A stretch of DNA of 44,897 nt from JAFGHJ01 sp964606065 (GTDB lineage Bacteria > Hydrothermota > UBA3072). The notes beneath the pieces were generated by a model. It made no database searches and was not told where the DNA came from. It was given only the letters and a program-made list of their open reading frames with translations. The stretch covers positions 1 to 44,897 of the forward strand of contig CAZSEX010000014.1 in assembly GCA_964606065.1 (NCBI GenBank), given 5' to 3'. Numbering within the stretch: position 1 is the first letter of the stretch; each line of letters opens with the position of its first letter. A program made the position numbers and the translations under genes. This document shows positions 7,142 to 16,326 of the stretch, in pieces.

Positions 7142-8062
7142 TCAACGCATCAACTTCAACATCAACGCTTTCTGGGCGTGCAAACGGTTCTCCGCCTGGT
7201 CAAAAACAACCGAATGAGAACCATCGATCACTTCCGATGTCACTTCCTCTCCTCTTATTGCCGGTAAACAGTGCATAAAGATATAATCTTTATCAGCATA
7301 GTAAACAAGGTCTTCATTAACCTGAAAAGAAGAAAAGGCTTTTCTTCTCACTTCCGCCTCATGTTTAAAACCCATAGAAGCCCAAACATCTGTATAAACA
7401 ACGTCGACATCCTCAATAGCTTCCCCGGGATCGTTTGTAATGGTTATCGAACCTCCCCATTGGGAAGCTAATTTCTCGGCCACTTTTACAATATCTTCAT
7501 CGGGCGCATACCCTTCAGGATGGGCAACTCTGAAATCAACTCCCATAAGTCCCGAAGCTAAAAGCATTGAATTGCAAACGTTGTTACCGTCGCCTATAAA
7601 CGCCAATTTAATGTTTTCAAGTTTTCCCTTTTTCTCTTCTATGGTCTGAAAATCCGCCAATATCTGACAGGGGTGTTCCAGCTCTGAAAGACCGTTTATA
7701 ACCGGAATGGTCGCATTTTCCGCGAGTTCTGTTACGGTTGAATGCTTAAATGTTCTTGCCATTATTCCAGAAGCCCATCTCGAAAGATTTTTTGCTATAT
7801 CCGCGTTGCTTTCTCTTTTCCCAATATCGATATCTGAAGGTGCGAAATAAACTGCCATACCTCCGAGCTCGTAAATTCCTGTTTCGAATGTAAACCTGGT
7901 ACGCAGAGAAGGTTTTTCAAAAAGCATTGCGAGAACTTTTCCCTTAAGGGGCGCTTTTTCCATTGCTTTCTTTTTTTCCTCTTTTAGTATCTTAGCGTCT
8001 CTTAATAACTCAAAAAAATCTATCCTGTCTATATCTTTCATTGAAACAAAATCTTTTTTCAT
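7142..8062 (-). CDS. argF: Ornithine carbamoyltransferase
   Basis: Converts carbamoyl phosphate and ornithine to citrulline, the arginine pathway step in the cytoplasm. 306 aa, normal length. Carbamoyl-phosphate site EKPSLRTR (residues 49-56), HPCQ (130-133) and the ornithine/catalytic HCLP loop (264-267) are all present. The VWASMGFKHE segment fits the ornithine-binding SMG loop, which favours OTC over aspartate carbamoyltransferase. It is the last gene of the minus-strand operon and overlaps def by 4 nt. No other arginine genes are in the window, so the pathway is scattered or partial. Confidence 0.95.
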   Translation of the reverse strand: MKKDFVSMKDIDRIDFFELLRDAKILKEEKKKAMEKAPLKGKVLAMLFEKPSLRTRFTFETGIYELGGMAVYFAPSDIDIGKRESNADIAKNLSRWASGIMARTFKHSTVTELAENATIPVINGLSELEHPCQILADFQTIEEKKGKLENIKLAFIGDGNNVCNSMLLASGLMGVDFRVAHPEGYAPDEDIVKVAEKLASQWGGSITITNDPGEAIEDVDVVYTDVWASMGFKHEAEVRRKAFSSFQVNEDLVYYADKDYIFMHCLPAIRGEEVTSEVIDGSHSVVFDQAENRLHAQKALMLKLMR

Positions 8063-8550
8063 TTTCCCTTCTGTTCTTTAAAATTTAATTCCATCTGGTA
8101 CTTCAACAAACCTTCTTTAGAGAGGTAATCTAATATAATTACTCCATTAAGATGATCGATTTCATGCTGTATCATCCTGGCTGTGAGCCCCTCCGCCTTA
8201 TACTCCACTTCTTTTCCGCCGGCGTCCAATCCCCTTACGACGATAATCTCCGCCCTCGGGATTTCAACTGTCGCTTCAGGAATCGAAAGGCATCCTTCCC
8301 CCATCACATCTTCTCCATCAGCTTTAACAATTATCGGATTTGCAAGAATTATATGCCCTTTTTCTTCTCCCGATATCCCGACAAAAATCTGGCTTGCCAC
8401 CCCTATTTGATTTGCGGCAAGACCCAGTCCTCTTTCGTCTTTCATGGTTCTCAGCATTCTCTCCACAAGATGGTGAACACTGGTAAAATCTTTAATTTCT
8501 TTAGCTCTCTCATGCAAAATTGAATCAGGATATATTCTTATTTCACTCAT
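8059..8550 (-). CDS. def: Peptide deformylase
   Basis: Removes the formyl group from the initiator Met of nascent proteins. 163 aa. All three signatures are intact: GLGLAANQIG (41-50), EGCLSIP (85-91) with metal ligand Cys87, and QHEIDH (128-133) with ligands His129 and His133 and catalytic Glu130. It overlaps aspS and argF by 4 nt on each side, so it is translationally coupled within the operon. Its place beside two tRNA synthetases makes a protein-synthesis group. Confidence 0.96.
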   Translation of the reverse strand: MSEIRIYPDSILHERAKEIKDFTSVHHLVERMLRTMKDERGLGLAANQIGVASQIFVGISGEEKGHIILANPIIVKADGEDVMGEGCLSIPEATVEIPRAEIIVVRGLDAGGKEVEYKAEGLTARMIQHEIDHLNGVIILDYLSKEGLLKYQMELNFKEQKGK

Positions 8551-10259
8551 TTTTTTATCTCCAGATTAAGTTCTTCTAAATCTTTATCACCCACCTGACC
8601 CGGTGAACCCTCCATAAGCCCGAGACCACTCAGGGTTTTCGGAAACGCAATCACATCTGTAATCGAATTCCCACTCGCAAGAAGCATACAAATTCTGTCA
8701 AAACCTAATCCAACTCCTCCATGCGGAGGAGCTCCAAGAGAAAGAGCTTTAAGTAAAAAACCAAATTTATTCATCGCTTCTCCTCTATTTATACCAATAA
8801 CTTCCATCAATTTCAATTGAATTTCCGGATTGTGACATCTTATGCTACCCGAACCTAACTCCACTCCGTTAAGAACCAGGTCGTACTGTTTGCCTATTAT
8901 TTCAGCCGGAGATTTCTCAAAACCATCCTTAAAAACTAACGGCTCGGTAAATATATGATGACCGGGAATCCAACAACTCCTCTCCTCATCCCATTCAAAA
9001 AGAGGGAAATCCGTAACCCAGAGAAATTTCCAGCCGTCTTCTATCAGTTTTAACTTCTTGCCAAGAATAACCCGCAAACTCCCGAGAGGCGGGAAAACTT
9101 CCCTATCTTTACCACCAGCAATCAGGAAAAGAGTTTCTCCCGCTTTTAAATCAAAAACGCTAAGATCGCTGAAATATTTTACGAATGAACCCCTGTAATC
9201 GTTTCCATCATTAATCAAATATAAAAGACCTTTGGCCCCCATCTCTTTTACATTATCTTCAAATTCCCTTATTTCGCTTCGACTGAAAGAGTAATTAACT
9301 TTAATTCCCCTGATCAAATTAGCTGAGTTTAAAATTCCGAAATTACCGCTTTTAGCCGCCGAGCTATAATCTTTTATAAAAAGGGGATTACGGAGGTCCG
9401 GTCTGTCCGTTCCGTATTTTTCCATAACTTCCCTGTAAGTCACTTTAGTAAAAGGGGTAGATATTTTTTCCCCGAGCACCTCCTCCAAAAAAGATACCAT
9501 CAAATCCTCAACAATGGCAAAAATATCTTCTTGCTCGGCAAATGATATTTCAAGATCTATCTGTGTAAATTCGAGTTGTCTGTCTCCTCTCATATCCTCA
9601 TCTCTGAAAGATTTCGAAAACTGATAATATCTATCGAATCCGCCAACCATAATAATCTGCTTATATAACTGCGGTGACTGTGCAAGAGAATAAAATTTTC
9701 CTTTCTGCATACGCGAAGGTACCAGAAAATCTCGGGCACCCTCAGGAGTCGGAGTGGCGAGAATGGGAGTTTCCACTTCCAAAAAACCTTTTTCGTTCAA
9801 AACTTTTCTTGCGGTCTGCATCAACTTATGCCGAATCACAAATCTTTTTAGCGCTTTACTTCTTCTAAGGTCAAGATAACGGTACTTAAATCTCAATTCT
9901 TTTTCCGCCTGAATATCTTCCTGTACGACAAAGGGAGGAACTTCCGAAGTATTCAGAACTTCCAACTTTGAAGCTTTGACCTCTATTTCTCCCGTAGCCA
10001 TATCTTTATTTACCATATCTTCAGGCCTCTTCTTCACCTTTCCCTTAACAGAAATTACCCATTCCAGGCCCAATTTTTTTACTTCTTTAATATCAAAATT
10101 CTCCACGGAAAAAACAACCTGCGTAATACCATATCTATCCCATAAATCGATAAAAATTATTTCTCCGTGGTCGCGAATATTCCTGACCCAACCTGCCAGA
10201 GTAACGATTCTTCCGTCATCTTTTGCTCTTAGGCTGCCACAGTTAGCATCTCTCAACAT
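8547..10259 (-). CDS. aspS: Aspartyl-tRNA synthetase
   Basis: Charges tRNA-Asp (possibly tRNA-Asn too if non-discriminating). 570 aa with the bacterial-type layout: N-terminal OB-fold anticodon domain (LAGWVRNIRDHGEIIFIDLWD), class II core with motif 2 FRDEDMRGDRQLEFTQID, a bacterial GAD insertion in the middle, and motif 3 GVGLGFDRICMLL near the C-terminus. The QSPQLYKQ flipping-loop region is conserved. It overlaps the end of hisS by 7 nt and def by 4 nt. Whether it also serves tRNA-Asn cannot be judged, as no gatCAB or asnS is in view. Confidence 0.96.
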   Translation of the reverse strand: MLRDANCGSLRAKDDGRIVTLAGWVRNIRDHGEIIFIDLWDRYGITQVVFSVENFDIKEVKKLGLEWVISVKGKVKKRPEDMVNKDMATGEIEVKASKLEVLNTSEVPPFVVQEDIQAEKELRFKYRYLDLRRSKALKRFVIRHKLMQTARKVLNEKGFLEVETPILATPTPEGARDFLVPSRMQKGKFYSLAQSPQLYKQIIMVGGFDRYYQFSKSFRDEDMRGDRQLEFTQIDLEISFAEQEDIFAIVEDLMVSFLEEVLGEKISTPFTKVTYREVMEKYGTDRPDLRNPLFIKDYSSAAKSGNFGILNSANLIRGIKVNYSFSRSEIREFEDNVKEMGAKGLLYLINDGNDYRGSFVKYFSDLSVFDLKAGETLFLIAGGKDREVFPPLGSLRVILGKKLKLIEDGWKFLWVTDFPLFEWDEERSCWIPGHHIFTEPLVFKDGFEKSPAEIIGKQYDLVLNGVELGSGSIRCHNPEIQLKLMEVIGINRGEAMNKFGFLLKALSLGAPPHGGVGLGFDRICMLLASGNSITDVIAFPKTLSGLGLMEGSPGQVGDKDLEELNLEIKK

Positions 10260-11506
10260 TTTAATTCCTCAACAATCTTATCTATTTGCATTGAAACTTC
10301 TTTTTGTTCTCCTTTATTCATATCTTTCAACTGGACTATCCCCTTCCTTCTCTCATTTTCTCCTATTATTATCACCCACCTGGCGTTTTGACGGTCGGCT
10401 TCCCTGAACTGGGCTTTGATACTTCTTCTCATCGGATCCTTATCACACGAAAAACCTTTTTCTCGCAAAGAATTTATCAATTTGCTCCCCACAAAATCCG
10501 ACTCCGAATCCAAGCTAACAAGATAAACATCTACACTCAATTTTTCTTCTTTTTCCGGCAATAGAAGCATCAATCTATCTATACCGACCGCATAACCGGA
10601 AGCGGGAGTACTTTCTCCACCCATAAAACCAATCAATTCATCGTATCTGCCACCCCCACCCAGCTCGTTCTGTGAACCCAGATTAGAATTAACAAATTCA
10701 AAAACTGTCTTCGTATAATAATCGAGCCCCCTGACAAGATGTTTATCAATATTAAATTTTATATTCAAAAAATCAAGCCGGTTTTTAAAATTCTCGAAGT
10801 GTTTTTTGCATTCATCGCAAAGAAAATCAGAGGGAAGTGGCGCATCTTTTATTTTCTTCTTGTCTTTTTTACAATCTAATATTCTCATAGGATTTTCTTT
10901 GTACCTTCTGTTGCAGTCCTCACAAAGTTCCGGCAATCTTCCCTTCAAGAAGCCTTTGAACTCTTTTACGAAATCTTTTCTGCATTTAGGACATCCGATT
11001 GAGTTTATATTGAGTTTTATACCTTTAATATCTAACTCGTCAAAAATATCCAACGCCGATTTAACCAGTTCTCCGTCGGTTTCGGCGGAAGATGAACCAA
11101 TTATCTCCGCTCCGAATTGTCTGAACTCCCGATACCTTCCTTTTTGAGGTCTTTCCTGCCTGAACATTCTTTCAATATAATAAAATTTTTGTATAGCCCC
11201 TTTATTAAACAGTCCATGTTGAAGGAACATCCTTACAACCGAAGGTGTCCCTTCAGGTTTAAGAGTAAGGCTTCTGTTACCCATATCTTTGAATGTAAAC
11301 ATCTCTTTTCGAACGATATCAGTACTTTCTCCTGTCGATTTTCTGAAAAGGTCTGTAGACTCGAAAGTCGGAAACCTGATTTCCTGGAAGTTATACTGTT
11401 TCATTTTCTTTCTGATAATATTTTCAACTCTCTGCCATTTTACCGCTTCTTCGGGTAAAATATCTCTGGTTCCCTTGACATTTTTAAATTTAGATTTTAA
11501 AGCCAT
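10253..11506 (-). CDS. hisS: Histidyl-tRNA synthetase
   Basis: Charges tRNA-His. 417 aa, standard length. KGTRDILP at the N-terminus, motif 2-type EGTPSVVR and FRQERPQKGRYREFRQFGAE, and the histidine A motifs LVRGLDYYTKTVFEF and GGGGRYD are all present. A C-terminal anticodon-binding domain (VDVYLVSLDSE to the end) confirms a true HisRS rather than the HisZ paralogue. A Cys-rich insertion (CPKCRKDF, LCEDCNRR, CDECKK) in the middle resembles the small zinc-ribbon-like insert of some bacterial HisRS. hisS follows the VanZ-like gene after 19 nt. Confidence 0.96.
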   Translation of the reverse strand: MALKSKFKNVKGTRDILPEEAVKWQRVENIIRKKMKQYNFQEIRFPTFESTDLFRKSTGESTDIVRKEMFTFKDMGNRSLTLKPEGTPSVVRMFLQHGLFNKGAIQKFYYIERMFRQERPQKGRYREFRQFGAEIIGSSSAETDGELVKSALDIFDELDIKGIKLNINSIGCPKCRKDFVKEFKGFLKGRLPELCEDCNRRYKENPMRILDCKKDKKKIKDAPLPSDFLCDECKKHFENFKNRLDFLNIKFNIDKHLVRGLDYYTKTVFEFVNSNLGSQNELGGGGRYDELIGFMGGESTPASGYAVGIDRLMLLLPEKEEKLSVDVYLVSLDSESDFVGSKLINSLREKGFSCDKDPMRRSIKAQFREADRQNARWVIIIGENERRKGIVQLKDMNKGEQKEVSMQIDKIVEELKC

Positions 11507-11525
11507 ATCTAAAAAATCTTCCCCT

Positions 11526-11834
11526 TCAACTTAAAACCCAGTAAGCGATCCCCAAACCTGATAAATTAAAGACGAAATCATAAGGACTAACAAATCTACC
11601 GGGAATATAACGCTGTGACAATTCACTTAAAATCGCGAACAAAACAATAAGGTACAAAAAACTTCGCTTCCTGTCAGCAAACCCAAAAAAGTAAAAAAGC
11701 ACCAGAACGGAAAAAAGAAAAAAATGGATAAGTTTATCCATTCCAAAAACTTCAACCTCAGGCATTACGGTCAAAGGGAAAGAAGTAACCCCGATTATAC
11801 CTGTCAACCATAAAAAAAAGGGCAAACGTTTCAC
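11526..11834 (-). CDS. VanZ-like membrane protein
   Basis: 102 aa with about four hydrophobic segments. The family pattern is clear: DKLIHFFLFSVLVL near residue 33, then SELSQRYIPGRFVSPYD with the conserved E/Q, PGR and D, then FNLSGLGIAYWVL. VanZ-like proteins are small inner-membrane proteins; in one glycopeptide-resistance cluster VanZ gives low-level teicoplanin resistance, but most chromosomal members are uncharacterised. It overlaps the upstream PTS-IIA-like gene by 4 nt, so it is part of the housekeeping operon. Confidence 0.85.
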   Translation of the reverse strand: MKRLPFFLWLTGIIGVTSFPLTVMPEVEVFGMDKLIHFFLFSVLVLFYFFGFADRKRSFLYLIVLFAILSELSQRYIPGRFVSPYDFVFNLSGLGIAYWVLS

Positions 11835-12259
11835 TCTTCAAAACTCTCTTCTTCTCTTTTTATCAGTTTTTCCGCTTCTTCTTTAGAAGTTATATTAACA
11901 AGACTTTCTCTAAAGGTAACAAAATTCATTAATCTATAAAACCGTGAAAGATATCTTAAATGAAGATTCTTATTCTCGAAAGACGAAAGAAAACAAAAAA
12001 TAGAAATGGGAATACCATCGAAAGAATCATATTTTACCGGCGCGTTAGCTATCAGTATAGATAACTCGGCTTTCTCTCCTTCTCTTTGTTTTTGATATAA
12101 AACGACTCCTTTACCTATACCAAAGGAGTATTTTTTTTCCCTCTCTATAAAACAATCAAATTCTGAAGTTCTATCGTTCCAGACCAGAATTCGATTAAGA
12201 GCCTCTTCGCTGTTCTCAACATTTTCTTTCTTAAAATGAATAAGGCTTTCCCGGATCAT
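11831..12259 (-). CDS. PTS EIIA-like (PtsN-type) protein lacking the phospho-His
   Basis: 142 aa, the size of a single EIIA-fructose/nitrogen domain. The fold pattern fits: an N-terminal helix with EALNRILVWN, then FCFIEREKKYSFGIGKGVVLYQKQ, then ELSILIANAPVKYDSFDG and FCFLSS, and a final LVNITSKEEAEKLI helix. In active EIIA the middle motif reads GIGNGIAIPHAR and the His takes the phosphate. Here the aligned stretch reads GIGKGVVLYQKQ, so Gln56 stands where the His should be. It probably works as a non-phosphorylatable sensor or binding module. It starts directly after the hslU stop and overlaps the VanZ-like gene. Confidence 0.65.
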   Translation of the reverse strand: MIRESLIHFKKENVENSEEALNRILVWNDRTSEFDCFIEREKKYSFGIGKGVVLYQKQREGEKAELSILIANAPVKYDSFDGIPISIFCFLSSFENKNLHLRYLSRFYRLMNFVTFRESLVNITSKEEAEKLIKREEESFEE

Positions 12260-13582
12260 CTATAAAATATACCTGCTTAAATTTTCATCACCAACTATTT
12301 CTTCGAGTTTCTTTTTCACATCTTCTTCTTCTATGTAAATCTTCTTATCCGGGAGATCCGGCATTTCGAAGAGATAATCCTCCAACAGTGTGTTCATCAC
12401 AGTTTGAAGTCTCCTTGCCCCGATATTTTCGCTGATTTCGTTAACCCGTTTGGAATAATCAGAGATTAAAGTCAGAGCATCTTCACTAAAATCAAGCTCG
12501 AATCTTTCCGCCCGGAATAAAGCCTTGTATTGTCTTACAAGAGAATTGTCAGGTTCTACAAGAATTCTTCGAAAATCTTCTCTTGTCAGATCTTTAAATT
12601 CTACCCTAATAGGGAATCTACCCTGTAATTCGGGTATTAAATCAGACGGAGAAACAGAGGTAAAAGCACCCGCGGAAATAAAAAGTACATGATCCGTATT
12701 AACCGGCCCGTACTTTGTGTTTACAGTCGTTCCTTCTACGAGGGGCAAAAGGTCTCTCTGAACACCCTGTCTTGAAACATCGGGACCTGACTTCGAATCA
12801 CCGCCTATAATTTTATCGATTTCATCGATGAATATGACGCCTGAGTTTTCGGTTTTTTTCTTACTCTCTTCTATAACCTCATCTCTATCTATCAATTTTT
12901 CGGATTCTTCCTTCACAAAAATTTCTCTTGCCTCGGCAATGGTGACAAACTTCTTCTTGGTTGATTTAGGCATTAAATTAGAAAAAGCGTCCTGAACTCC
13001 CAGACTTAATTGCTCGGGACCCATTGCACCCAATATTTCAATAAAAGGTCTTTCCTGCTTTTTAAGGTCCAGTTCTACTTTTCTTTTTTCCAATTTTCCG
13101 CTTCTTAATTTACTTCTCATCTTTTCCCTGCTTTCGTCCATCGTTTCCCCCACTTCACCAGTTGGAACAAGCAAATCGAGAATTTTTTCTTCCGCAAGCT
13201 TCAATGCTTTTTCTCTAACCTCTTCTATTTTTTTAGACTGTACCATTTTAACGGCAACGTCCATCAGACTCCTCACCATGGACTCCACATCCCTTCCCAC
13301 ATATCCAACCTCTGTAAACTTTGTGGCTTCAGTTTTTACGAAAGGGGCGCTCATAATAAGAGAAAGTCTTCTCGCGACCTCTGTTTTCCCCACTCCGGTA
13401 GGGCCAATCATTATTATATTATTCGGATAAATTTCCTCCTCCATATCTCCGTTAACCTGCTGTCTTCTCCATCTGTTTCTTATGGCTATGGCTACGGCTT
13501 TCTTGGCTTCATTCTGCCCTATTATATAACGGGATAATTCCCGGACTATCTCTTTCGGCTTAAATTCCAGATCATTCGCCAC
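12260..13582 (-). CDS. hslU: ATP-dependent protease ATPase subunit HslU (ClpY)
   Basis: Hexameric AAA+ unfoldase that feeds substrates to HslV. 440 aa. N-terminal PKEIVRELSRYIIGQ, Walker A GPTGVGKT (60-67) and the pore-loop region FVKTEATKFTEVGYVGRD are present. An acidic/basic I-domain spans about residues 110-235, followed by Walker B GVIFIDEIDKI. The sensor/arginine region and the extreme C-terminus SRYIL match the HslU tail that docks into HslV. It overlaps hslV by 11 nt, the usual gene order. It lies in a translation/amino-acid operon rather than a heat-shock cluster, and no heat-shock promoter is apparent. Confidence 0.97.
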   Translation of the reverse strand: MANDLEFKPKEIVRELSRYIIGQNEAKKAVAIAIRNRWRRQQVNGDMEEEIYPNNIIMIGPTGVGKTEVARRLSLIMSAPFVKTEATKFTEVGYVGRDVESMVRSLMDVAVKMVQSKKIEEVREKALKLAEEKILDLLVPTGEVGETMDESREKMRSKLRSGKLEKRKVELDLKKQERPFIEILGAMGPEQLSLGVQDAFSNLMPKSTKKKFVTIAEAREIFVKEESEKLIDRDEVIEESKKKTENSGVIFIDEIDKIIGGDSKSGPDVSRQGVQRDLLPLVEGTTVNTKYGPVNTDHVLFISAGAFTSVSPSDLIPELQGRFPIRVEFKDLTREDFRRILVEPDNSLVRQYKALFRAERFELDFSEDALTLISDYSKRVNEISENIGARRLQTVMNTLLEDYLFEMPDLPDKKIYIEEEDVKKKLEEIVGDENLSRYIL

Positions 13583-14117
13583 TTTTTATCACCTCGATTG
13601 AAATATAATCATTGGTATAAACACAAATGTCGGAAGCAAGTTTTATTGAAGTTTTCACGATTTCAGGAGCATCCAGAGAAGAATGGAGAAGTAACGCTCT
13701 CGCAGCACTTATCGCGTAACCGCCTCCGGAACCTATGCCAATCAAACCGTCGTCAGGACGAATTACCTCACCGCTCCCGGAAAGAATAAAGGATTCATCC
13801 AGACTCATAACCCCTAAAAGAGCTTCCAATCTCCTCAAGTACTTATCTTTTCTCCACTGTTTCGCGAATTCGATCACCGCTTTTGAAATATTCTTCGGAT
13901 ACTTATTTATTTTTTCTTCGAACATAGTAAATAATGTTAGAGCATCCGCGACAGAACCGGCGAATCCCGCAAGAACTTCTCCCTCCCTCAAAAGCTGTAT
14001 CTTTTTCGCGTTGGCTTTCATTATCGTATCGCCGACTGTTACCTGGCCGTCACTGCCCATGGCGACAATTCCGTCTTTTCTAACTCCAAGGATTGTTGTA
14101 CCCTGTATACTATTCAA
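13572..14117 (-). CDS. hslV: ATP-dependent protease proteolytic subunit HslV (ClpQ)
   Basis: Threonine peptidase of the HslUV complex, a bacterial proteasome relative. 181 aa. The propeptide MNSIQG is followed by TTILGVRKDG, so Thr7 becomes the N-terminal nucleophile after processing. Conserved GSDGQVTVG, AGFAGSVADALTL and the GIGSGGGYAISAARAL loop are present. GGAGG precedes the ATG. It overlaps hslU by 11 nt. Confidence 0.97.
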   Translation of the reverse strand: MNSIQGTTILGVRKDGIVAMGSDGQVTVGDTIMKANAKKIQLLREGEVLAGFAGSVADALTLFTMFEEKINKYPKNISKAVIEFAKQWRKDKYLRRLEALLGVMSLDESFILSGSGEVIRPDDGLIGIGSGGGYAISAARALLLHSSLDAPEIVKTSIKLASDICVYTNDYISIEVIKSGE

Positions 14118-14137
14118 TGTTCCTCCTGAGAAAACTT

Positions 14138-15592
14138 TTAATTTATTATTTCGTAGTTAGGCGGTTCTTTTATTATCTTAATATCATGAGGATGACTCTC
14201 TGTAAACCCGGCATTGGTAACCTGAATTAATCTGGCTTTTTCTCTGAGCTCTTTGAGATTACGTGCTCCTACATAACCCATACCGGATCTCAATCCGCCT
14301 TCGAGCTGAAAAAGAACTTCGCTAACAGGACCTTTATAAGGAACTCTCGACACTACACCTTCGGGCACTAATTTACCGGTCTGGAAATAACGATCCCGAC
14401 TGCCCGCTTCCATAGCGTCGACCGAGCCCATTCCCCTATAAACTTTAAATCTTCTACCTTCTAAAAGAATTGAATCTCCAGGAGCTTCATCTGTTCCTGC
14501 CAGAAGGTTTCCAATCATTACGCAATCAGCACCTCCTGCCAGAGCTTTTGTTATATCTCCGGAAAAAGTAATTCCACCGTCTGCTATTACAGGAATCTTC
14601 CTTTTAACGGCATCCGCGACATTTTGGATTGCTGTCAATTGGGGAACACCTATTCCGCTTATAACTCGGGTCGTGCAAATAGAACCGGGACCCACACCCA
14701 CTTTAACCGCATCTACATTCAATTTAAGTAAGTCTTTCGCAGCTTCACCGGTCACTATATTCCCTACGACTAAATCCCTATCGCAAATTTTTCTCAGTTT
14801 CCTGGCAACATCGAATACCTTTTTTGTGTGACCGTGCGCGGTATCTATAACCAGACAATCCACAGCCGCATTCAAAAGTTCTTCCGCTCTTTCCTTTGTA
14901 TCATTGCTTATTCCCACAGCCGCTCCGCAGTACAATCTTCCTTCTTTATCTATATTGGCTCTGGGAAACTCTTTCCTCTTTAAAATATCTCTAAGAGTAA
15001 TAAGCCCTACGAGCCTATCATTTTTATCCACAAGAGGTAACTTTTCAAACTTATGTTTCCTGAAAAGTTTTTTTACCTCTTCTATAGATATCCCCTTCCT
15101 ACCTGTAATCAATTTTCCCCTGGCAGTCATAACTTTGTTAACTTTTTTGCTTTTATTATCTTCAAATATCAAATCGCTTTTTGTTATTATTCCTTTCAGC
15201 CGTTTATTACTATCGACAACGGGAACCCCGGAAATATTGTGACTTTTCATTAAACTTTCCACTTCTTTTATAGTCGCGGATGGAGCAACCGTTATGGGGT
15301 CCGGAATAAGAACACTTTCGAATCTTTTTACTTTCCTTACCTGCGCAGCCTGTTCTTCTATGGAAAGATTCTTATGTATAATTCCCAGTCCACCCTGCAA
15401 AGCAACAGCTATAGCCATTTCCTCTTCGGTTACCGTATCCATCGCAGACGAGACTATCGGCAGAGGCAGACCGATCCGGCGGCTAAACTTGCTTCTGATA
15501 TCCGTCTCACTCGGAATCACCTCAGAGTAACCTGGCGCAAGCAGCACATCTCCGAAAGTTAACCCTAAATCAAAAGATTTCTTTTTTCCCAA
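14138..15592 (-). CDS. guaB: IMP dehydrogenase
   Basis: Oxidises IMP to XMP with NAD, the committed step to GTP. 484 aa. LTFGDVLLAPG at the N-terminus, a tandem CBS (Bateman) insert at about 92-205, and the active-site loop GPGSICTTR with Cys306 are followed by DGGI, the MGSVDAM loop, and the GLRSGMGYVGA end. The start is TTG at 15592, preferred because GGAG sits 7 nt before it; no in-frame ATG exists near the conserved start. It overlaps the end of dapF by 28 nt. Confidence 0.96.
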   Translation of the reverse strand: MGKKKSFDLGLTFGDVLLAPGYSEVIPSETDIRSKFSRRIGLPLPIVSSAMDTVTEEEMAIAVALQGGLGIIHKNLSIEEQAAQVRKVKRFESVLIPDPITVAPSATIKEVESLMKSHNISGVPVVDSNKRLKGIITKSDLIFEDNKSKKVNKVMTARGKLITGRKGISIEEVKKLFRKHKFEKLPLVDKNDRLVGLITLRDILKRKEFPRANIDKEGRLYCGAAVGISNDTKERAEELLNAAVDCLVIDTAHGHTKKVFDVARKLRKICDRDLVVGNIVTGEAAKDLLKLNVDAVKVGVGPGSICTTRVISGIGVPQLTAIQNVADAVKRKIPVIADGGITFSGDITKALAGGADCVMIGNLLAGTDEAPGDSILLEGRRFKVYRGMGSVDAMEAGSRDRYFQTGKLVPEGVVSRVPYKGPVSEVLFQLEGGLRSGMGYVGARNLKELREKARLIQVTNAGFTESHPHDIKIIKEPPNYEIIN

Positions 15593-16326
15593 GAATTTTC
15601 TCCTTCAGGTATCTCCCCTTTAAAAACTATATTTGCTTTACCGGTAAGCCAGAGGCGGTTCTCGCTTTCCCGTAAAGTCTCAAAATCTCCTCCAATCGTT
15701 TTAACCCTGAGTTTATCCTTACCGGTTTTTTCCATTATATAAAATGACACACTCGCTATACCGGAAGAGCACGAAAGCGTCTCACCCTCCACTCCTCTTT
15801 CAAAAACTCTCATAAAAACGGAATCTTCTTTCTCATTGAACCAATCCACATTATTTCTGCCTGTAATAGCATTTGAAAGACTCGTACCTTCTCTATTAAC
15901 ATCTACATCTTCCACATTTTCTGTGGAAATAACATAGTGAGGAACGCCGCATCTAACAATCGCTCCCTTTTCTTTCTTCTCTAAAATATCAATTTCAGGC
16001 ATTAAAGCCGACACCGTATCATTATCATTATAAATAAGGCGGACCATTCCCGCTTCAGTCTCCACTTTGTCTTCCTTTTTGACCTTACCCTGGAGATAAA
16101 GTAATCTAAAAAAAACTCTCACAGCGTTTCCGCAAAAAGGCACATTACTTCCGTCGGGATTGTAAAAAATCATTTTTTTGCCGTCCATAACCACAAGACC
16201 ATCTCCACCCACACCGTAGTTTCTATTCAACAAACGAGAACAGAGGGATGAATAGTCATAACCTGTAACATAGGGAGTGAGCACAAAATCGTTACCCCCT
16301 CCTTCACCTTTAATAAACTGAATCAT
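15565..16326 (-). CDS. dapF: Diaminopimelate epimerase
   Basis: Converts LL- to meso-diaminopimelate for lysine and peptidoglycan. 253 aa, slightly short for the family. Both catalytic Cys are present: FCGNA (Cys65) and LSCSSG (Cys186, in place of the commoner ACGTG). Also GGGNDFVL at the N-terminus, GVGGDG and YNPDGSNV. It starts at ATG overlapping the stop of the ExeA-type gene by one base (TAATG), so it is translationally coupled. The second Cys motif is unusual but keeps the key residue. Confidence 0.93.
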   Translation of the reverse strand: MIQFIKGEGGGNDFVLTPYVTGYDYSSLCSRLLNRNYGVGGDGLVVMDGKKMIFYNPDGSNVPFCGNAVRVFFRLLYLQGKVKKEDKVETEAGMVRLIYNDNDTVSALMPEIDILEKKEKGAIVRCGVPHYVISTENVEDVDVNREGTSLSNAITGRNNVDWFNEKEDSVFMRVFERGVEGETLSCSSGIASVSFYIMEKTGKDKLRVKTIGGDFETLRESENRLWLTGKANIVFKGEIPEGENSWEKRNLLI

